A stretch of 35,808 nt of DNA. Source: Alphaproteobacteria bacterium. GTDB taxonomy: Bacteria; Pseudomonadota; Alphaproteobacteria; SHVP01. A program made the translations under genes and the position numbers. This document shows positions 1 through 8,012 of the stretch, in pieces. A model generated the notes under the pieces. It had not been told where the DNA came from and made no database searches. It saw only the letters and a program-made list of their open reading frames with translations. Location of the stretch: assembly GCA_016869765.1 (NCBI GenBank), contig VGES01000037.1:1-35808 (forward strand), in the 5' to 3' direction. Every line of letters begins with the position of its first letter. The stretch's first letter is position 1.

Positions 1-158
1 CAGCTCTCGACGATCTCGATGACGCGTTGATTAAGTCCGACGACGTCGTCGACCCGAATGCGTGTCGCCGGCCCCCCAGGGTCGCTTTGGAACAGGGCGA
101 AGGTGAGAAGGAACACGAGGGCAGCGGCAAAGGCCGATCCAAACGGGTCATGGCACAC
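1..158 (-). CDS. Partial membrane-protein gene running off the left edge
   Basis: Read on the minus strand, one frame gives a convincing protein start: a hydrophobic helix (AFAAALVFLLTFALF) followed by a soluble stretch with RIRVDDVVGLNQRVIEIVES, still open at base 1. I do not recognise the family. The start is a problem. A good ribosome site (GGAGG at about 159-163) lies 6-8 bases before an ATG at 151, but that ATG is in a different frame whose translation looks unnatural. In the plausible frame the nearest starts are GTG at 158 or TTG at 164. Either the GTG is used or one or two bases are wrong near 140-150. The neighbouring genes also show frame damage. The gene is divergent from the cDPGS-like gene at 263. 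Confidence 0.45.
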   Translation of the reverse strand, partial: MCHDPFGSAFAAALVFLLTFALFQSDPGGPATRIRVDDVVGLNQRVIEIVES

Positions 159-262
159 CTCCAAAATGCAGATAGGCATACCCCCGGCGCCACGCTTTGC
201 GCGAGATCAAGGAACATCCGGCAAAACAACGCAACGATGGCGCGTTCAGCACGGGGTGTGCC

Positions 263-1455
263 ATGGCACGGCGCGAGCGGGTCCTCATCCTGGGCGCCGC
301 CGGTCGCGACTTCCACAACTTCAACGTCGTCTTTCGCGACGATTCCGATTTCGACGTGCGGGCCTTCACGGCCGCACAAATTCCGAGGATTGCGGGTCGC
401 CGCTACCCGGCGACGCTGGCAGGCGCGCTCTACCCCGAAGGCATCATGATCGCAGAGGAGAACGACCTAGGGGCCCTGTGTCGCCAAGAGGGCATCGATG
501 TCGTCGTTTTTGCCTACAGCGACGTCAACCACGAAGCCGTAATGCACCTGGCGGCCCGTGCCCAGGCCAGTGGAGCCGACTTCCTCCTGCTGGGACCGTG
601 TCGCACCATGATCGATGCGGGATGTCCGGTCATCGCCGTTTCCGCGGTGCGGACCGGCTGCGGCAAGTCCCAGGTGGCGCGCTGGATCACATCGCGTATC
701 GCCCAATCGCGGCGCCGCGTCGTCGCAATTCGCCACCCGATGCCCTACGGCGACCTCGCGACGCAAGCCGTGCAGTGCTTCCGATCCCGCGCGGACCTGA
801 CCGCGGCCCGGTGCACGATCGAAGAGCGAGAGGAGTACGAGCCCTATGTCGAGCGCGGGATCCCGACCTTCGCCGGCGTCGACTACCGGCGCATCGCCGA
901 ACACGCCCGGCGTGAGGCCGACGTCATCCTGTGGGATGGCGGCAACAACGATTTTCCATTCCTGCGTCCGGACCTTCATCTCGCCCTGGTCGACGCCATT
1001 CGCCCGGGACATGAAACGGCCTACTTCCCTGGCGAAACCGTGGTGCGATCGGCCGATGCGATCATCATCGCCAAATCGGAGCGCACCACCCATGAGGACC
1101 TGACCCGATTCGAAGCGACGCTGGCCTGGTGGCGGCAAACGCCGCCGGAGCAATCGTGCTCGACCCACGACCCTACGCCGTGGGCGAGATTGTCGATCTC
1201 TACCGGCAGTACCCCCACATTGGCCCGGTGTTACCGGCCATGGGCTATAGCGAAACCCAGGTTGCCGAACTTCGTGCGACGATCGATCGGTCGGACGCCG
1301 AGTTCGTGGTCGCCGGCACCCCGATCGACCTCGGGCGGGACGTTCAACCGCGTTTGCCGGTCGTTCGTACCCGCTACGAGTACGCCGACGGCGGTGTCCC
1401 GGATCTGTGGTCCGTCATTGGGCCATTCGTCGACAGGCTGCCGCGACGGGCGTGA
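263..1455 (+). pseudogene. Cyclic 2,3-diphosphoglycerate synthetase-like GTPase, frameshifted
   Basis: Residues 1 to about 285 from the ATG at 263 resemble the P-loop NTPase family annotated as cyclic 2,3-diphosphoglycerate synthetase. Visible are an N-terminal Rossmann-like start (VLILGAAGRDFHNFN), the Walker A segment AVRTGCGKSQVAR, the motif GGNNDFPFLRPDLH and the segment DAIRPGHETAYFPGE. Around 1120-1140 the homology leaves this frame. It resumes in the frame ending at 1455 with IVLDPRPYAVGEI, YPHIGPVLPAMGYSE and GTPIDLGRDVQ, the usual C-terminal blocks of the family. From memory of the family, some tens of residues normally found between these parts, including a THGGM-type motif, are also missing, so this looks like an indel plus a deletion. 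The stop is 2 bases before the next start, so the two genes form an operon. The substrate of bacterial members is poorly known. A sequencing error could explain the frameshift but not easily the missing block. Confidence 0.72.
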
Positions 1456-1457
1456 CG

Positions 1458-2354
1458 ATGCGAACAGTTGTCGCGCTCGGTGGTCACGCCCTGCCGTCGA
1501 GTCGGTCGACCCGAACACCTGGCATCAGTTGCTGACCCCGTTGGTACCGATCGTTCGCGAGCACAAGTTGATCCTCACGCACGGTAACGGCCCCCAGGTG
1601 GGCCTGCACGCCGACCGTGCCGAACTCGCCCTCGACGATGCGATCGCCGCAAGTACCGGGTGGATCGGCTATCGCATCGAGGCGAGCCTGCGATCCCTGC
1701 TGCCGGAGCGATCCGTTGCCACCGTGATCAGCTTGACGACGGTATCGAACCAGCGTGACTCGGCAAAGCCAATAGGCCGGGTCTACGATCGCTCCGCGGA
1801 GGCGAATCTGCGTACCCGCGGCTGGCGCACCTTCGAAGACCGCGGTGGGATCCGCCGTCTCGTGGCCTCATCAGAGCCCGAAGGAATCTGCGATACCCAT
1901 CTGATCGATGGCTTGCTTCGACAGGGCGCCATTGTCATCGCCGGGGGTGGTGGCGGTGTTCCGGTACGCCGCGCGGCAGACGAAACCATTCGCGGCGAAC
2001 AGGGCGTCGTCGACAAGGGTTTCACTGCCAGCCTCATCGCCACGGCCGTCGGCGCCGAGCGGCTCCTCTTGCTGACCGATGTCCAGGGCGTTGCGGAATC
2101 CTGGCCCCCCCAGAGCAACGACACGCTATTTCGCGACCATCTCGCCGACGGCTCTGGCGACCCGATCGTTTGCCGTAGGTTCCATGGCTCCGAAAGTCGC
2201 GGCCGCGTGTCGCTTCGTCGAGCAGGGTGGCCGATCCGCCCATATCGGACGGATCGAAGAGCCGCAGGCCACGATGCAGGGCACCAACGGGACGACCATC
2301 GCCCGCGATCTGCCGACCACGTTCTCTCCCCAGGCTGCATCCGACCGCCGGTGA
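1458..2354 (+). pseudogene. Carbamate kinase homologue with two frameshifts
   Basis: Carbamate kinases transfer phosphate between carbamoyl phosphate and ADP. The ATG at 1458 opens with MRTVVALGGHALP, the family's N-terminal nucleotide-binding loop. The frame is then lost near 1490-1515, and the homology continues in another frame with LILTHGNGPQVGL, STGWIGYRIEASL, KPIGRVYDRSAE, VIAGGGGGVPV, VVDKGFTASLIATAVGA and LLLLTDVQGVAE. A second shift near 2130-2175 returns to the first frame for GSMAPKVAAACRFVEQGG and the C-terminus, ending at 2354. All the core motifs are present, so the ancestral protein was probably complete at about 300 residues. The second glycine loop reads GGH where most carbamate kinases have GGN. 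As written it cannot make a full protein, so it is either a pseudogene or assembly error. It lies directly behind the cDPGS-like gene. Confidence 0.78.
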
Positions 2355-2386
2355 CGTTTCGGCTCGAGGTCGAGTATGGTTCGGCC

Positions 2387-2668
2387 ATGATGAAAACGAT
2401 TCTCTCGGGAGTCGCGGGCCTGGCGCTGGTCGGGTTGGGGTCGCCGCTCGCCCGGGCCGTCGATCTCAAGAACGAGGACTCGGTCGAATACCAAGTCCAT
2501 ATCGTCCGGGACGGTTCGTCGCGAACCCTGGTGATCCGGCCACGGCAGACGATTCGCAACATCTGTTCGGCCTGTGAGATTTCGATCGAGGATATCGGCG
2601 TCGTGCAGGCGGAAGGCGATAAGGTCGCCATCATCCGCGGTAGTTATCTCAGCGTCGACGAGGACTGA
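2387..2668 (+). CDS. Small exported protein of unknown function
   Basis: The gene encodes 93 residues. The first 24 or so form a classical Sec signal peptide (MMKTILSGVAGLALVGLGSPLARA, shown here only to describe it), with cleavage probably after ARA. The mature part is about 69 residues, acidic and mostly beta-like, with a CxxC pair in NICSACEISIE. I do not recognise a named family. The start is one of two adjacent ATG codons at 2387 and 2390, and no strong ribosome site precedes them. It follows the broken carbamate kinase by 32 bases and its frame is intact, unlike its neighbours. Its last 20 bases overlap, on the opposite strand, the end of a signal-peptide-bearing frame. Confidence 0.6.
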   Translation: MMKTILSGVAGLALVGLGSPLARAVDLKNEDSVEYQVHIVRDGSSRTLVIRPRQTIRNICSACEISIEDIGVVQAEGDKVAIIRGSYLSVDED

Positions 2669-2885
2669 TCAGCCGGCGGGTCAGTTCCTCGGTCAGCGTC
2701 GCGATGAGCTTGGCGAACACACGGCTGCGGCTGGAGACAGCCCCGCGTTCGTGGTCCTCCGCGACCAGAATGATCGACCGCCCTTGGGCCGAGGCTTGAT
2801 CGGGAGCCAACCACGCCGAGAGGGCGACCAGAGCCGTCGCGATGGGGACAAGGAACCGCAGGGCGCTTCTCCGCGGGATTAGGCG
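2649..2885 (-). pseudogene. Signal-peptide-bearing reading frame without a usable start
   Basis: On the minus strand a frame open from 2885 to the TGA at 2649 reads like a secreted protein. It has an arginine-rich n-region (PRRSALRF), a hydrophobic core (LVPIATALVALSAWLA), and a cleavage-like site at ASA/Q. A mature part of about 45 residues follows, with SIILVAEDHERGAVSS and FAKLIATLTEELTRRL. An in-frame TGA at 2886-2888 precedes it, and there is no ATG, GTG or TTG before the hydrophobic core. A GTG just upstream lies in another frame. The probable reading is a gene whose N-terminus was shifted by a small indel and whose C-terminus may also be cut short. I do not know its family. Confidence 0.4.
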
Positions 2886-2939
2886 TCACGGCCACACGCC
2901 GGCCGCACCTCGTGCCCCAACAGCTTACCGCGGGAGAAT

Positions 2940-3017
2940 TGGTCGGAGCGGGCGGATTTGAACCGCCGACCCCCAGACCCCCAGTCTGGTGCGCTAACCA
3001 GGCTGCGCCACGCTCCG
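2940..3017 (-). tRNA. tRNA-Pro (anticodon GGG), CCA encoded
   Basis: The minus strand gives a full cloverleaf. The acceptor arm CGGAGCG (3017-3011) pairs with CGCTCCG (2950-2944). The anticodon stem CCAGA/TCTGG encloses loop CTGGGGG, so the anticodon is GGG, and the T-arm contains GGTTCAAATCC. The discriminator is A and the 3' CCA is encoded (2942-2940). It is downstream of the merR-like gene, on the same strand, and its 3' end faces the decayed region at 1-2,900. Confidence 0.96.
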
Positions 3018-3082
3018 ACCGATGTCCGGGCATGCGCCCGGCGGGCGGGACTATAGCGGCGGACCCCGTCGCGGTCGACCGC

Positions 3083-3529
3083 CTAACGTCGACGCGATTT
3101 CAAGATGTCGCGGATGTCCTCGAGTTCGTCGAGGGCGGCGCTGATTTCACGGCTGGCTTGCAACGGCAGAGACGGTCGTTCGCTCGCGATCACGCGCCCG
3201 ATCGTCGGCGGGCGCGGCGGCTCGTTGGCCGTGGCGGGACCGGTCTTGCGCCCATGCTCACGGAGCAGCTTCTGGACGCCCTTGATCGTGTAGCCCTCGT
3301 CATAGAGCAACGACCGGATGCGCCGCAGCAGATCGACATCCTCGGGCCGGTAATAACGTCGGCCGCCGCCGCGTTTCAGCGGGCGGACCTGATTGAACTT
3401 GCTTTCCCAGAACCGCAGGACGTGCTGCGGAACCGCCAACTCCGTGGCGACCTCACTGATCGTGCGGAACGCCTCGGGCGACTTCATCGCCCGGCGCAAA
3501 CCGCCCATCTGCCCATTCACGTCGGCCAT
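3083..3529 (-). CDS. MerR-family transcriptional regulator next to ihfA
   Basis: This 148-residue protein begins with a short extension and then a MerR-type winged helix (about residues 20-90). The recognition part is [20 protein letters not shown], followed by the wing with [18 protein letters not shown] and [19 protein letters not shown]. The C-terminal 55 residues are low in complexity and end in a short helix ([15 protein letters not shown]), with no cysteines for metal sensing. Such small MerR proteins directly after ihfA are common in Alphaproteobacteria. Their target is not known to me. It is three bases downstream of ihfA and probably cotranscribed with it. Confidence 0.88.
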   Translation of the reverse strand: MADVNGQMGGLRRAMKSPEAFRTISEVATELAVPQHVLRFWESKFNQVRPLKRGGGRRYYRPEDVDLLRRIRSLLYDEGYTIKGVQKLLREHGRKTGPATANEPPRPPTIGRVIASERPSLPLQASREISAALDELEDIRDILKSRRR

Positions 3530-3532
3530 CGG

Positions 3533-3844
3533 CTACCCTTCCGACTTCGAGAGACCGCTGTTGATCCGGTCTTTCAGCACGTGGGACGGCCGAAACACCA
3601 GGACCCGGCGCGGAAGGATGGGAACCTCTTCTCCGGTTTTGGGATTGCGACCAACGCGTTGGCCCTTTTCCCGCACGTAAAAGCTGCCAAACGATGAGAC
3701 CTTGACCGTATCCCCGCGGATCAAGCTCTTGCCGATCTCCTCCAAGACCGACTCGACCAAGTCCGCCGACTCATTCCGGGATAGGCCAACCTCCTGATAA
3801 ACGGCCTCGCTCAGCTGGGCACGGGTGACCGTTTTGCCCGCCAT
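3533..3844 (-). CDS. ihfA: Integration host factor subunit alpha
   Basis: IhfA pairs with IhfB to form IHF, the DNA-bending nucleoid protein. The 103-residue product has the HU/IHF fold: [20 protein letters not shown] at the N-terminus, then [27 protein letters not shown], which holds the beta-arm and its intercalating proline region. The C-terminal part [20 protein letters not shown] is typical of the alpha subunit. I use the ATG at 3844 because a strong ribosome site (GGAGGGG) lies about 6 bases before it; the longer open frame upstream has no family similarity. It lies between fabH and the merR-like gene in a layout common in this class. Confidence 0.95.
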   Translation of the reverse strand: MAGKTVTRAQLSEAVYQEVGLSRNESADLVESVLEEIGKSLIRGDTVKVSSFGSFYVREKGQRVGRNPKTGEEVPILPRRVLVFRPSHVLKDRINSGLSKSEG

Positions 3845-3975
3845 CGCTACTCCCCTCCATCTGCCGCCACCACGGTAGCCCCGGGCCCCCGAGGCGTCAA
3901 TCCCGGGGAGGGTCAATAGCGAGATATTTCAAATAGATAATCGGCGTCCCTGAATAGGCCTTGAAGACCGCCGTT

Positions 3976-4953
3976 CTACCATCGGACGAGGCACGCCCCC
4001 CAGGTGAAGCCACCGCCCATGGCCTCCATCACCACCAGTTGTCCCGGCCGGATCCGCCCGTCCTTTACCGCGACGTCGAGCGCAAGCGGTATGGACGCGG
4101 CCGAGGTATTGGCGTGCTGGTCCACGGTCGTTACAACCTTTTCGGGTTTTATCCCAAGTTTCTTCGCCGTGCTGTCGAGAATGCGTTTGTTGGCCTGGTG
4201 TGGCACCAGCCAATCGATGTCTTGAAGGGTCAGCCCAGCTAAGGCCACCACCTCTTCGATGACCCCGGCCATGTTGACCACGGCATGCTTGAACACCTCT
4301 TTGCCCTGCATGCGGACATGTCCGGTGGTTCCGGTCTTGCCGGGACCACCATCGACATAGAGGGCGTCGTGGAGCCGTCCGTCGGAATGGAGTTTGGTCG
4401 CCAAGATTCCGCGGTCGTTCGTCGTGCCCTGCCCTGGCTGTGTGCCGAGGACGACGGCCCCGGCCCCGTCGCCGAACAGTACGCAGGTCGTGCGGTCGTT
4501 CCAGTCCAACAGGCGGGAGAACACCTCGGCGCCGATCACGAGGGCGTTGGTGCCCTGGCCGGTCCGCAGCAGCGCATCGGCCACGCCGAGGCCGTAGACG
4601 AAGCCGGAACAGACCGCCTGCACGTCGAAGGCCGCGCCGCGAGTCATCCCGAGGGAGGCCTGCACCGCGGTTGCCGTCGCCGGAAAGGTTTCGTCCGGAG
4701 TCGTCGTCGCCAGCACGATGAGGTCTAGATCGGATGGGGAAACGCCGGCCGCGGCGAGCGCCGACTGCGAGGCTTTCAACGCGAGGGCGGACGTCAACTC
4801 GCCGTCGCCCGCGAGATAGCGTTGTCGAATGCCCGTCCGCTCGACGATCCACTCGTCCGACGTATCGACCCGCTTTGCCAGTTCCGCGTTGGATACCACC
4901 CCCGCCGGGAGGTACGAGCCGCACCCCCGGATCACCGACCGCACAACACTCAC
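3976..4953 (-). CDS. fabH: 3-oxoacyl-[ACP] synthase III (KAS III)
   Basis: FabH starts type II fatty acid synthesis by condensing acetyl-CoA with malonyl-ACP. The protein has 325 residues, the normal length. The catalytic triad is visible: Cys115 in QAVCSGF, His252 in PHQANKRI and Asn282 in HANTSAAS. The glycine-rich C-terminus [16 protein letters not shown] is also typical. Its ATG overlaps the stop of plsX by four bases (ATGA), so the two are translationally coupled. About 130 bases separate it from ihfA, enough for an independent ihfA promoter, though I see no clear one. Confidence 0.97.
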   Translation of the reverse strand: MSVVRSVIRGCGSYLPAGVVSNAELAKRVDTSDEWIVERTGIRQRYLAGDGELTSALALKASQSALAAAGVSPSDLDLIVLATTTPDETFPATATAVQASLGMTRGAAFDVQAVCSGFVYGLGVADALLRTGQGTNALVIGAEVFSRLLDWNDRTTCVLFGDGAGAVVLGTQPGQGTTNDRGILATKLHSDGRLHDALYVDGGPGKTGTTGHVRMQGKEVFKHAVVNMAGVIEEVVALAGLTLQDIDWLVPHQANKRILDSTAKKLGIKPEKVVTTVDQHANTSAASIPLALDVAVKDGRIRPGQLVVMEAMGGGFTWGACLVRW

Positions 4954-6005
4954 GATGCGGCAGCCTCCGGCGGGCGCGTCGCCGAAGCCACGGAAAACGC
5001 CTTCAGGTCGTTGACCAGGGTGGTGTTGAACTCCCCTTCGGCCATGTCGACGGCGACTCCAAGGGCGCTGGCGAAACCGATCGCATCGGTGCTGCCGTGG
5101 CTCTTGACCACGATGCCGTTGAGGCCGACGAACAGCGCGCCGTTGTAGCTGCGCGGGTCGAGCCGACGGCGCAGCGCCATCAGGGCGGGGCGCGCCAACA
5201 GATAGCCGAGGCGCGAAAACAGCGAGCGGCGGAACGCTGCCTTGAGATTCTCGGTGTAGAACTTGGCCGTTCCCTCGATCGTCTTGAGGGCAATGTTGCC
5301 GGTGAATCCATCGGCCACGAACACGTCGGCCCGACCGGTGCCGATGTCGGTGCCCTCGACGAACCCGACGAACTCGAGCGGCAGATTGGGGGTCTCGCGA
5401 AGGATCTGGGCTGCTTCGCGGATATGGTCATGACCCTTGACGTCCTCCGTGCCGACGTTGAGCAACCCCACCGTCGGACGCCGGATCCCGAGGACGATCC
5501 GCGCGAAGGCCGCCCCCATCGTCGCGAATTCGACCAGGTTGCCCGCGGAACACTCGAGATTAGCGCCGAGGTCCAGCATGACCATCTCGCCGCGCTTGGA
5601 CGGAAAGAAGCCGGCGATGGCGGGACGATCGATGCCCGGGACCGTCTTCAGCACGAACTTGGACATCGCCATCAGCGCGCCGGTATTGCCGGCCGACACG
5701 ACCCCGGCCGCCTCACCCGCCTGAACGGCGTCGATCGCCAGTCGCATCGATGCTTTCTTGCCGCGCCGCAAAGCCGTGGATGGCTTCTCGTCCCCGGCCA
5801 CGGCCTCGTCGGTGTGACGAACCTCGCAACGGTCCCGCAGCTTGGGAAAGCGCTTGAGGATCGGCCCAATGCGACGCTCGTCCCCGAACATCAAGAATCG
5901 GACGTTCGGGTGGCGCTTCCGGCTGATATCCGCCCCCTTGAGCACGATGCCCGGGGCCTTGTCGCCCCCCATCGCGTCCAACGCCAATGTCAGGGTCATG
6001 CTCAC
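4950..6005 (-). CDS. plsX: Phosphate acyltransferase PlsX
   Basis: PlsX makes acyl-phosphate from acyl-ACP, the first step of the PlsX/PlsY route to phosphatidic acid. It is a peripheral membrane enzyme. The 351 residues show the family pattern: [13 protein letters not shown] at the N-terminus, [40 protein letters not shown] and [18 protein letters not shown]. The length is usual. It lies 21 bases after rpmF and overlaps fabH by four bases, the standard rpmF-plsX-fabH order. Confidence 0.97.
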   Translation of the reverse strand: MSMTLTLALDAMGGDKAPGIVLKGADISRKRHPNVRFLMFGDERRIGPILKRFPKLRDRCEVRHTDEAVAGDEKPSTALRRGKKASMRLAIDAVQAGEAAGVVSAGNTGALMAMSKFVLKTVPGIDRPAIAGFFPSKRGEMVMLDLGANLECSAGNLVEFATMGAAFARIVLGIRRPTVGLLNVGTEDVKGHDHIREAAQILRETPNLPLEFVGFVEGTDIGTGRADVFVADGFTGNIALKTIEGTAKFYTENLKAAFRRSLFSRLGYLLARPALMALRRRLDPRSYNGALFVGLNGIVVKSHGSTDAIGFASALGVAVDMAEGEFNTTLVNDLKAFSVASATRPPEAAAS

Positions 6006-6026
6006 CGGCCCCTCGGGCGTTCGTCG

Positions 6027-6212
6027 CTAGCCGGCGGCCTGGGAGGAGACGACCTCCCGTCCGTCGTAATGTCCGCAGGCCGGGCAAACGTGGTGCGGCC
6101 GCTTGCGCTCGCCGCAGTTGGAGCACTCGACGTAGGTCGAGCGCGCCAGCGCATGGTGGGAACGCCGCATGTCGCGACGCGATTTCGAGATCTTTTTCTT
6201 GGGTACAGCCAT
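6027..6212 (-). CDS. rpmF: 50S ribosomal protein L32
   Basis: The 61-residue basic protein starts [20 protein letters not shown], the conserved L32 N-terminus. It keeps all four zinc ligands as two CxxC pairs (Cys30, Cys33, Cys43, Cys46), so it is the zinc-binding form. A purine-rich AAGGG precedes the ATG. It lies between yceD and plsX, as in most proteobacteria. Confidence 0.97.
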   Translation of the reverse strand: MAVPKKKISKSRRDMRRSHHALARSTYVECSNCGERKRPHHVCPACGHYDGREVVSSQAAG

Positions 6213-6261
6213 TGGATCGATTCCCTTGGAACAAGAAGTGTAGCCGGATTCACCTTACTTT

Positions 6262-6792
6262 TCAGCCGCTCTTAGGCGGCTGTTTAAGCCGGGCCAAAGC
6301 CGCAAACGGGGAGTTCGTCGCAACATCCTGGTTTTCCAGGACAAAAGCGGCACCCGGTTTTCGCGGATAAGGATCGAGCGAAAGCGCCAAATGCTCGATC
6401 ACTGCCGCCCCGATGTCGAGGCGGTCGTGGACGAGGGGTTCGGTCAGATCGTCTTCCATCGTGACGACGACGTCTGCCGTATCCGCCGTCGGGTCCGTCG
6501 GTGGCGCGTAGGTGCGCTCGACGTCCTCTTCGAGGCGCATGCTGACAGGTTCGAGGGTTACGACGCAGGATTGAACCACATCCGCTACGAAATGGACCTC
6601 GAGGTACACGCCCTTCTCTCCTGCCGCCCGCATCACTCTTGCCGTGCCCGTCAACGCGACCAAATCGACCAGACCAAGACGATCGGCCACCGCCCGCCGC
6701 TCCGCTGGCGAGGCCACGAAGGCGTATTCGGCGCCGCCCGGACCGACCGTCGAGACGTCTACGACCAAAGAGAAGTCCGACTGCTCTGGCAT
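6262..6792 (-). CDS. YceD-family (DUF177) protein
   Basis: This 176-residue protein is upstream of rpmF, the usual position of YceD (DUF177). The family has been linked to 23S rRNA maturation in bacteria and plastids. Recognisable parts are the central LEVHFVADVVQSCVVTLEPVSMRL segment (listed for identification, in the middle third), with one conserved cysteine, and the acidic patch VVVTMEDDLTEPLVHDRLDIG before ALSLDPYPRKPGA near the C-terminus. No signal peptide or membrane segment is visible. The call rests on context plus the C-terminal motif, since the family is divergent. Confidence 0.85.
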   Translation of the reverse strand: MPEQSDFSLVVDVSTVGPGGAEYAFVASPAERRAVADRLGLVDLVALTGTARVMRAAGEKGVYLEVHFVADVVQSCVVTLEPVSMRLEEDVERTYAPPTDPTADTADVVVTMEDDLTEPLVHDRLDIGAAVIEHLALSLDPYPRKPGAAFVLENQDVATNSPFAALARLKQPPKSG

Positions 6793-6871
6793 CGCGCATT
6801 CCCGCCCAGTCAGGCCACGCCGGAAAGCGGCGGAACCTATCGACTCGGCCGGCGGCGGTCAATCCGCACGA

Positions 6872-7432
6872 CTACGCGGATCCGGGCGACGGCGGCGGGC
6901 CAAATTGCACCTCGCCGGCGAGAAAGCGGTCCAAGGACTGACGGGAAAGGGCGTCATGTTCCCGCCGGACGTAGGCCGTGAGGGCGGTGCGGCGCGGCGC
7001 CCCGGGATCCTCGCCGCGGAAGAGGTTGCGGAGCAGGGCCTCCGACAACGCGGCATCGCCCTGCGCCAAGCCCTCCTGGTAGGCCTGGGCCCGGCCGTAG
7101 AACGCCCGAGCCATTTTCTTGATTCGCGGGGCGATCCCCATGTCCCCGGCCCCGATCTCCCGCAGGCTGTGATCCATGTCGGTGAACAGATGGTCGAACA
7201 GCGCTTGGGCGAGTTCGCGCGGCAGCCCGGCATGCGGCTGCAGTCGCGCAATCACCAGCACGGCATGCAGCACGATCATGTCGAAGCGACCATCCAGGGT
7301 ATCGGCGACACCACACTCGGCATAAAATGCGGGCTGGCGCGCCTGACGGACCACGGCCTCGTAGAGCGCAGCCGCCGGTCCGGCCAGCCGCGGCGCCTTC
7401 CACAGGCCAAGCAATTGGTTCCAGAGGTTCAT
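6872..7432 (-). CDS. Ubiquinol-cytochrome c chaperone (CBP3/UQCC1-like)
   Basis: The 186-residue soluble protein resembles the bacterial counterpart of mitochondrial CBP3/UQCC1, which helps assemble cytochrome bc1. Family features seen are LYEAVVRQARQPAFYAECGV, DTLDGRFDMIVLHAVLVIARL, FDHLFTDMDHSLREIGAGDM and KKMARAFYGRAQAYQEGL, all in the usual order. It is the first gene of the minus-strand run to yceD, rpmF, plsX and fabH, and diverges from the bamE-like gene. This pairing is common in Alphaproteobacteria. The bc1 genes themselves are not in the window. Confidence 0.9.
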   Translation of the reverse strand: MNLWNQLLGLWKAPRLAGPAAALYEAVVRQARQPAFYAECGVADTLDGRFDMIVLHAVLVIARLQPHAGLPRELAQALFDHLFTDMDHSLREIGAGDMGIAPRIKKMARAFYGRAQAYQEGLAQGDAALSEALLRNLFRGEDPGAPRRTALTAYVRREHDALSRQSLDRFLAGEVQFGPPPSPGSA

Positions 7433-7535
7433 CGGCGCGCCCGCCCCACGACGTTGACAGGCATGCTAGCCGATGCAATCGTCCGGCCACGAATTGCCCC
7501 TCGCGGGCTGTCGTCGAAAAGGATCAGCACGCGGA

Positions 7536-7976
7536 ATGCGCCGTACGGCTTGGCCAAGCTTGCTGCTGACGCTGGCGATCGTCGGATGCACCCCGGTCGT
7601 TCATTTCCAGGGGTTCGTGCCCGACGAGGCGCGTATCGATAGCCTGCGCCGCGGCGTCGACGATCGCACCGCGATTTCGAGCAAACTCGGGAATCCCTCC
7701 AGCGTCACCCCCTTCGATAGCGACACCTGGCTCTATGTCCATCGGCGCACCGAACGGGTCGCCTTCTTCGAAGAAAAGGTGCTCGACCAGCAGGTCGTGG
7801 TGGTGACGTTCAACGACACGGGATTGCTCAGCGAGGTGCGGCGCTACACGCTTAAGGACGGCCAGGTCATCGACCCCGTCACCCGCGAAACCCCGACCCG
7901 AGGGCGCGAACTCGGGTTTTTCCAGCAGATGTTGGGCAACCTCGGACGATTTGGCGGCGGTCGCAACAACGAGTAG
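7536..7976 (+). CDS. BamE/OmlA-family outer membrane lipoprotein
   Basis: BamE is a lipoprotein subunit of the BAM complex, which inserts outer-membrane beta-barrels. From the ATG at 7536 the product has 146 residues: a lipoprotein signal with lipobox LAIVGC (the lipidated cysteine is near residue 18), then the SmpA/OmlA domain with LRRGVDDRTAISSKLGNPSS, DTWLYVHRRTERVAFFE and DQQVVVVTFNDTGLLSEVRRY. I prefer 7536 to the ATG at 7473 because the signal then has a normal length and AAAGGA lies upstream. The C-terminal tail (LGFFQQMLGNLGRFGGG) is typical of alphaproteobacterial members. Confidence 0.9.
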   Translation: MRRTAWPSLLLTLAIVGCTPVVHFQGFVPDEARIDSLRRGVDDRTAISSKLGNPSSVTPFDSDTWLYVHRRTERVAFFEEKVLDQQVVVVTFNDTGLLSEVRRYTLKDGQVIDPVTRETPTRGRELGFFQQMLGNLGRFGGGRNNE

Positions 7977-7987
7977 TCGCGGCGCAC

Positions 7988-8003
7988 CGCCCGACGTCGG
8001 GCG
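7988..8003. terminator. Perfect 16-base palindrome between convergent genes
   Basis: The bases CGCCCGACGTCGGGCG form a perfect palindrome in the 36-base gap between the stops of the bamE-like gene and hppA. A stem-loop there could end transcription from both sides, but there is no run of T on either strand, so terminator function is an inference. Confidence 0.4.
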
Positions 8004-8012
8004 AACGATCGT

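Noticed and set aside
2644-3033. Minus-strand frame across tRNA-Pro and its flank
   Set aside because: Its first part (GGLGVGGSNPPAPT) is a translation of the tRNA itself, a known artefact.
4734-6275. Plus-strand open frame of 513 codons opposite fabH, plsX and rpmF
   Set aside because: It spans three well-supported minus-strand genes and has low-complexity, arginine-rich content.
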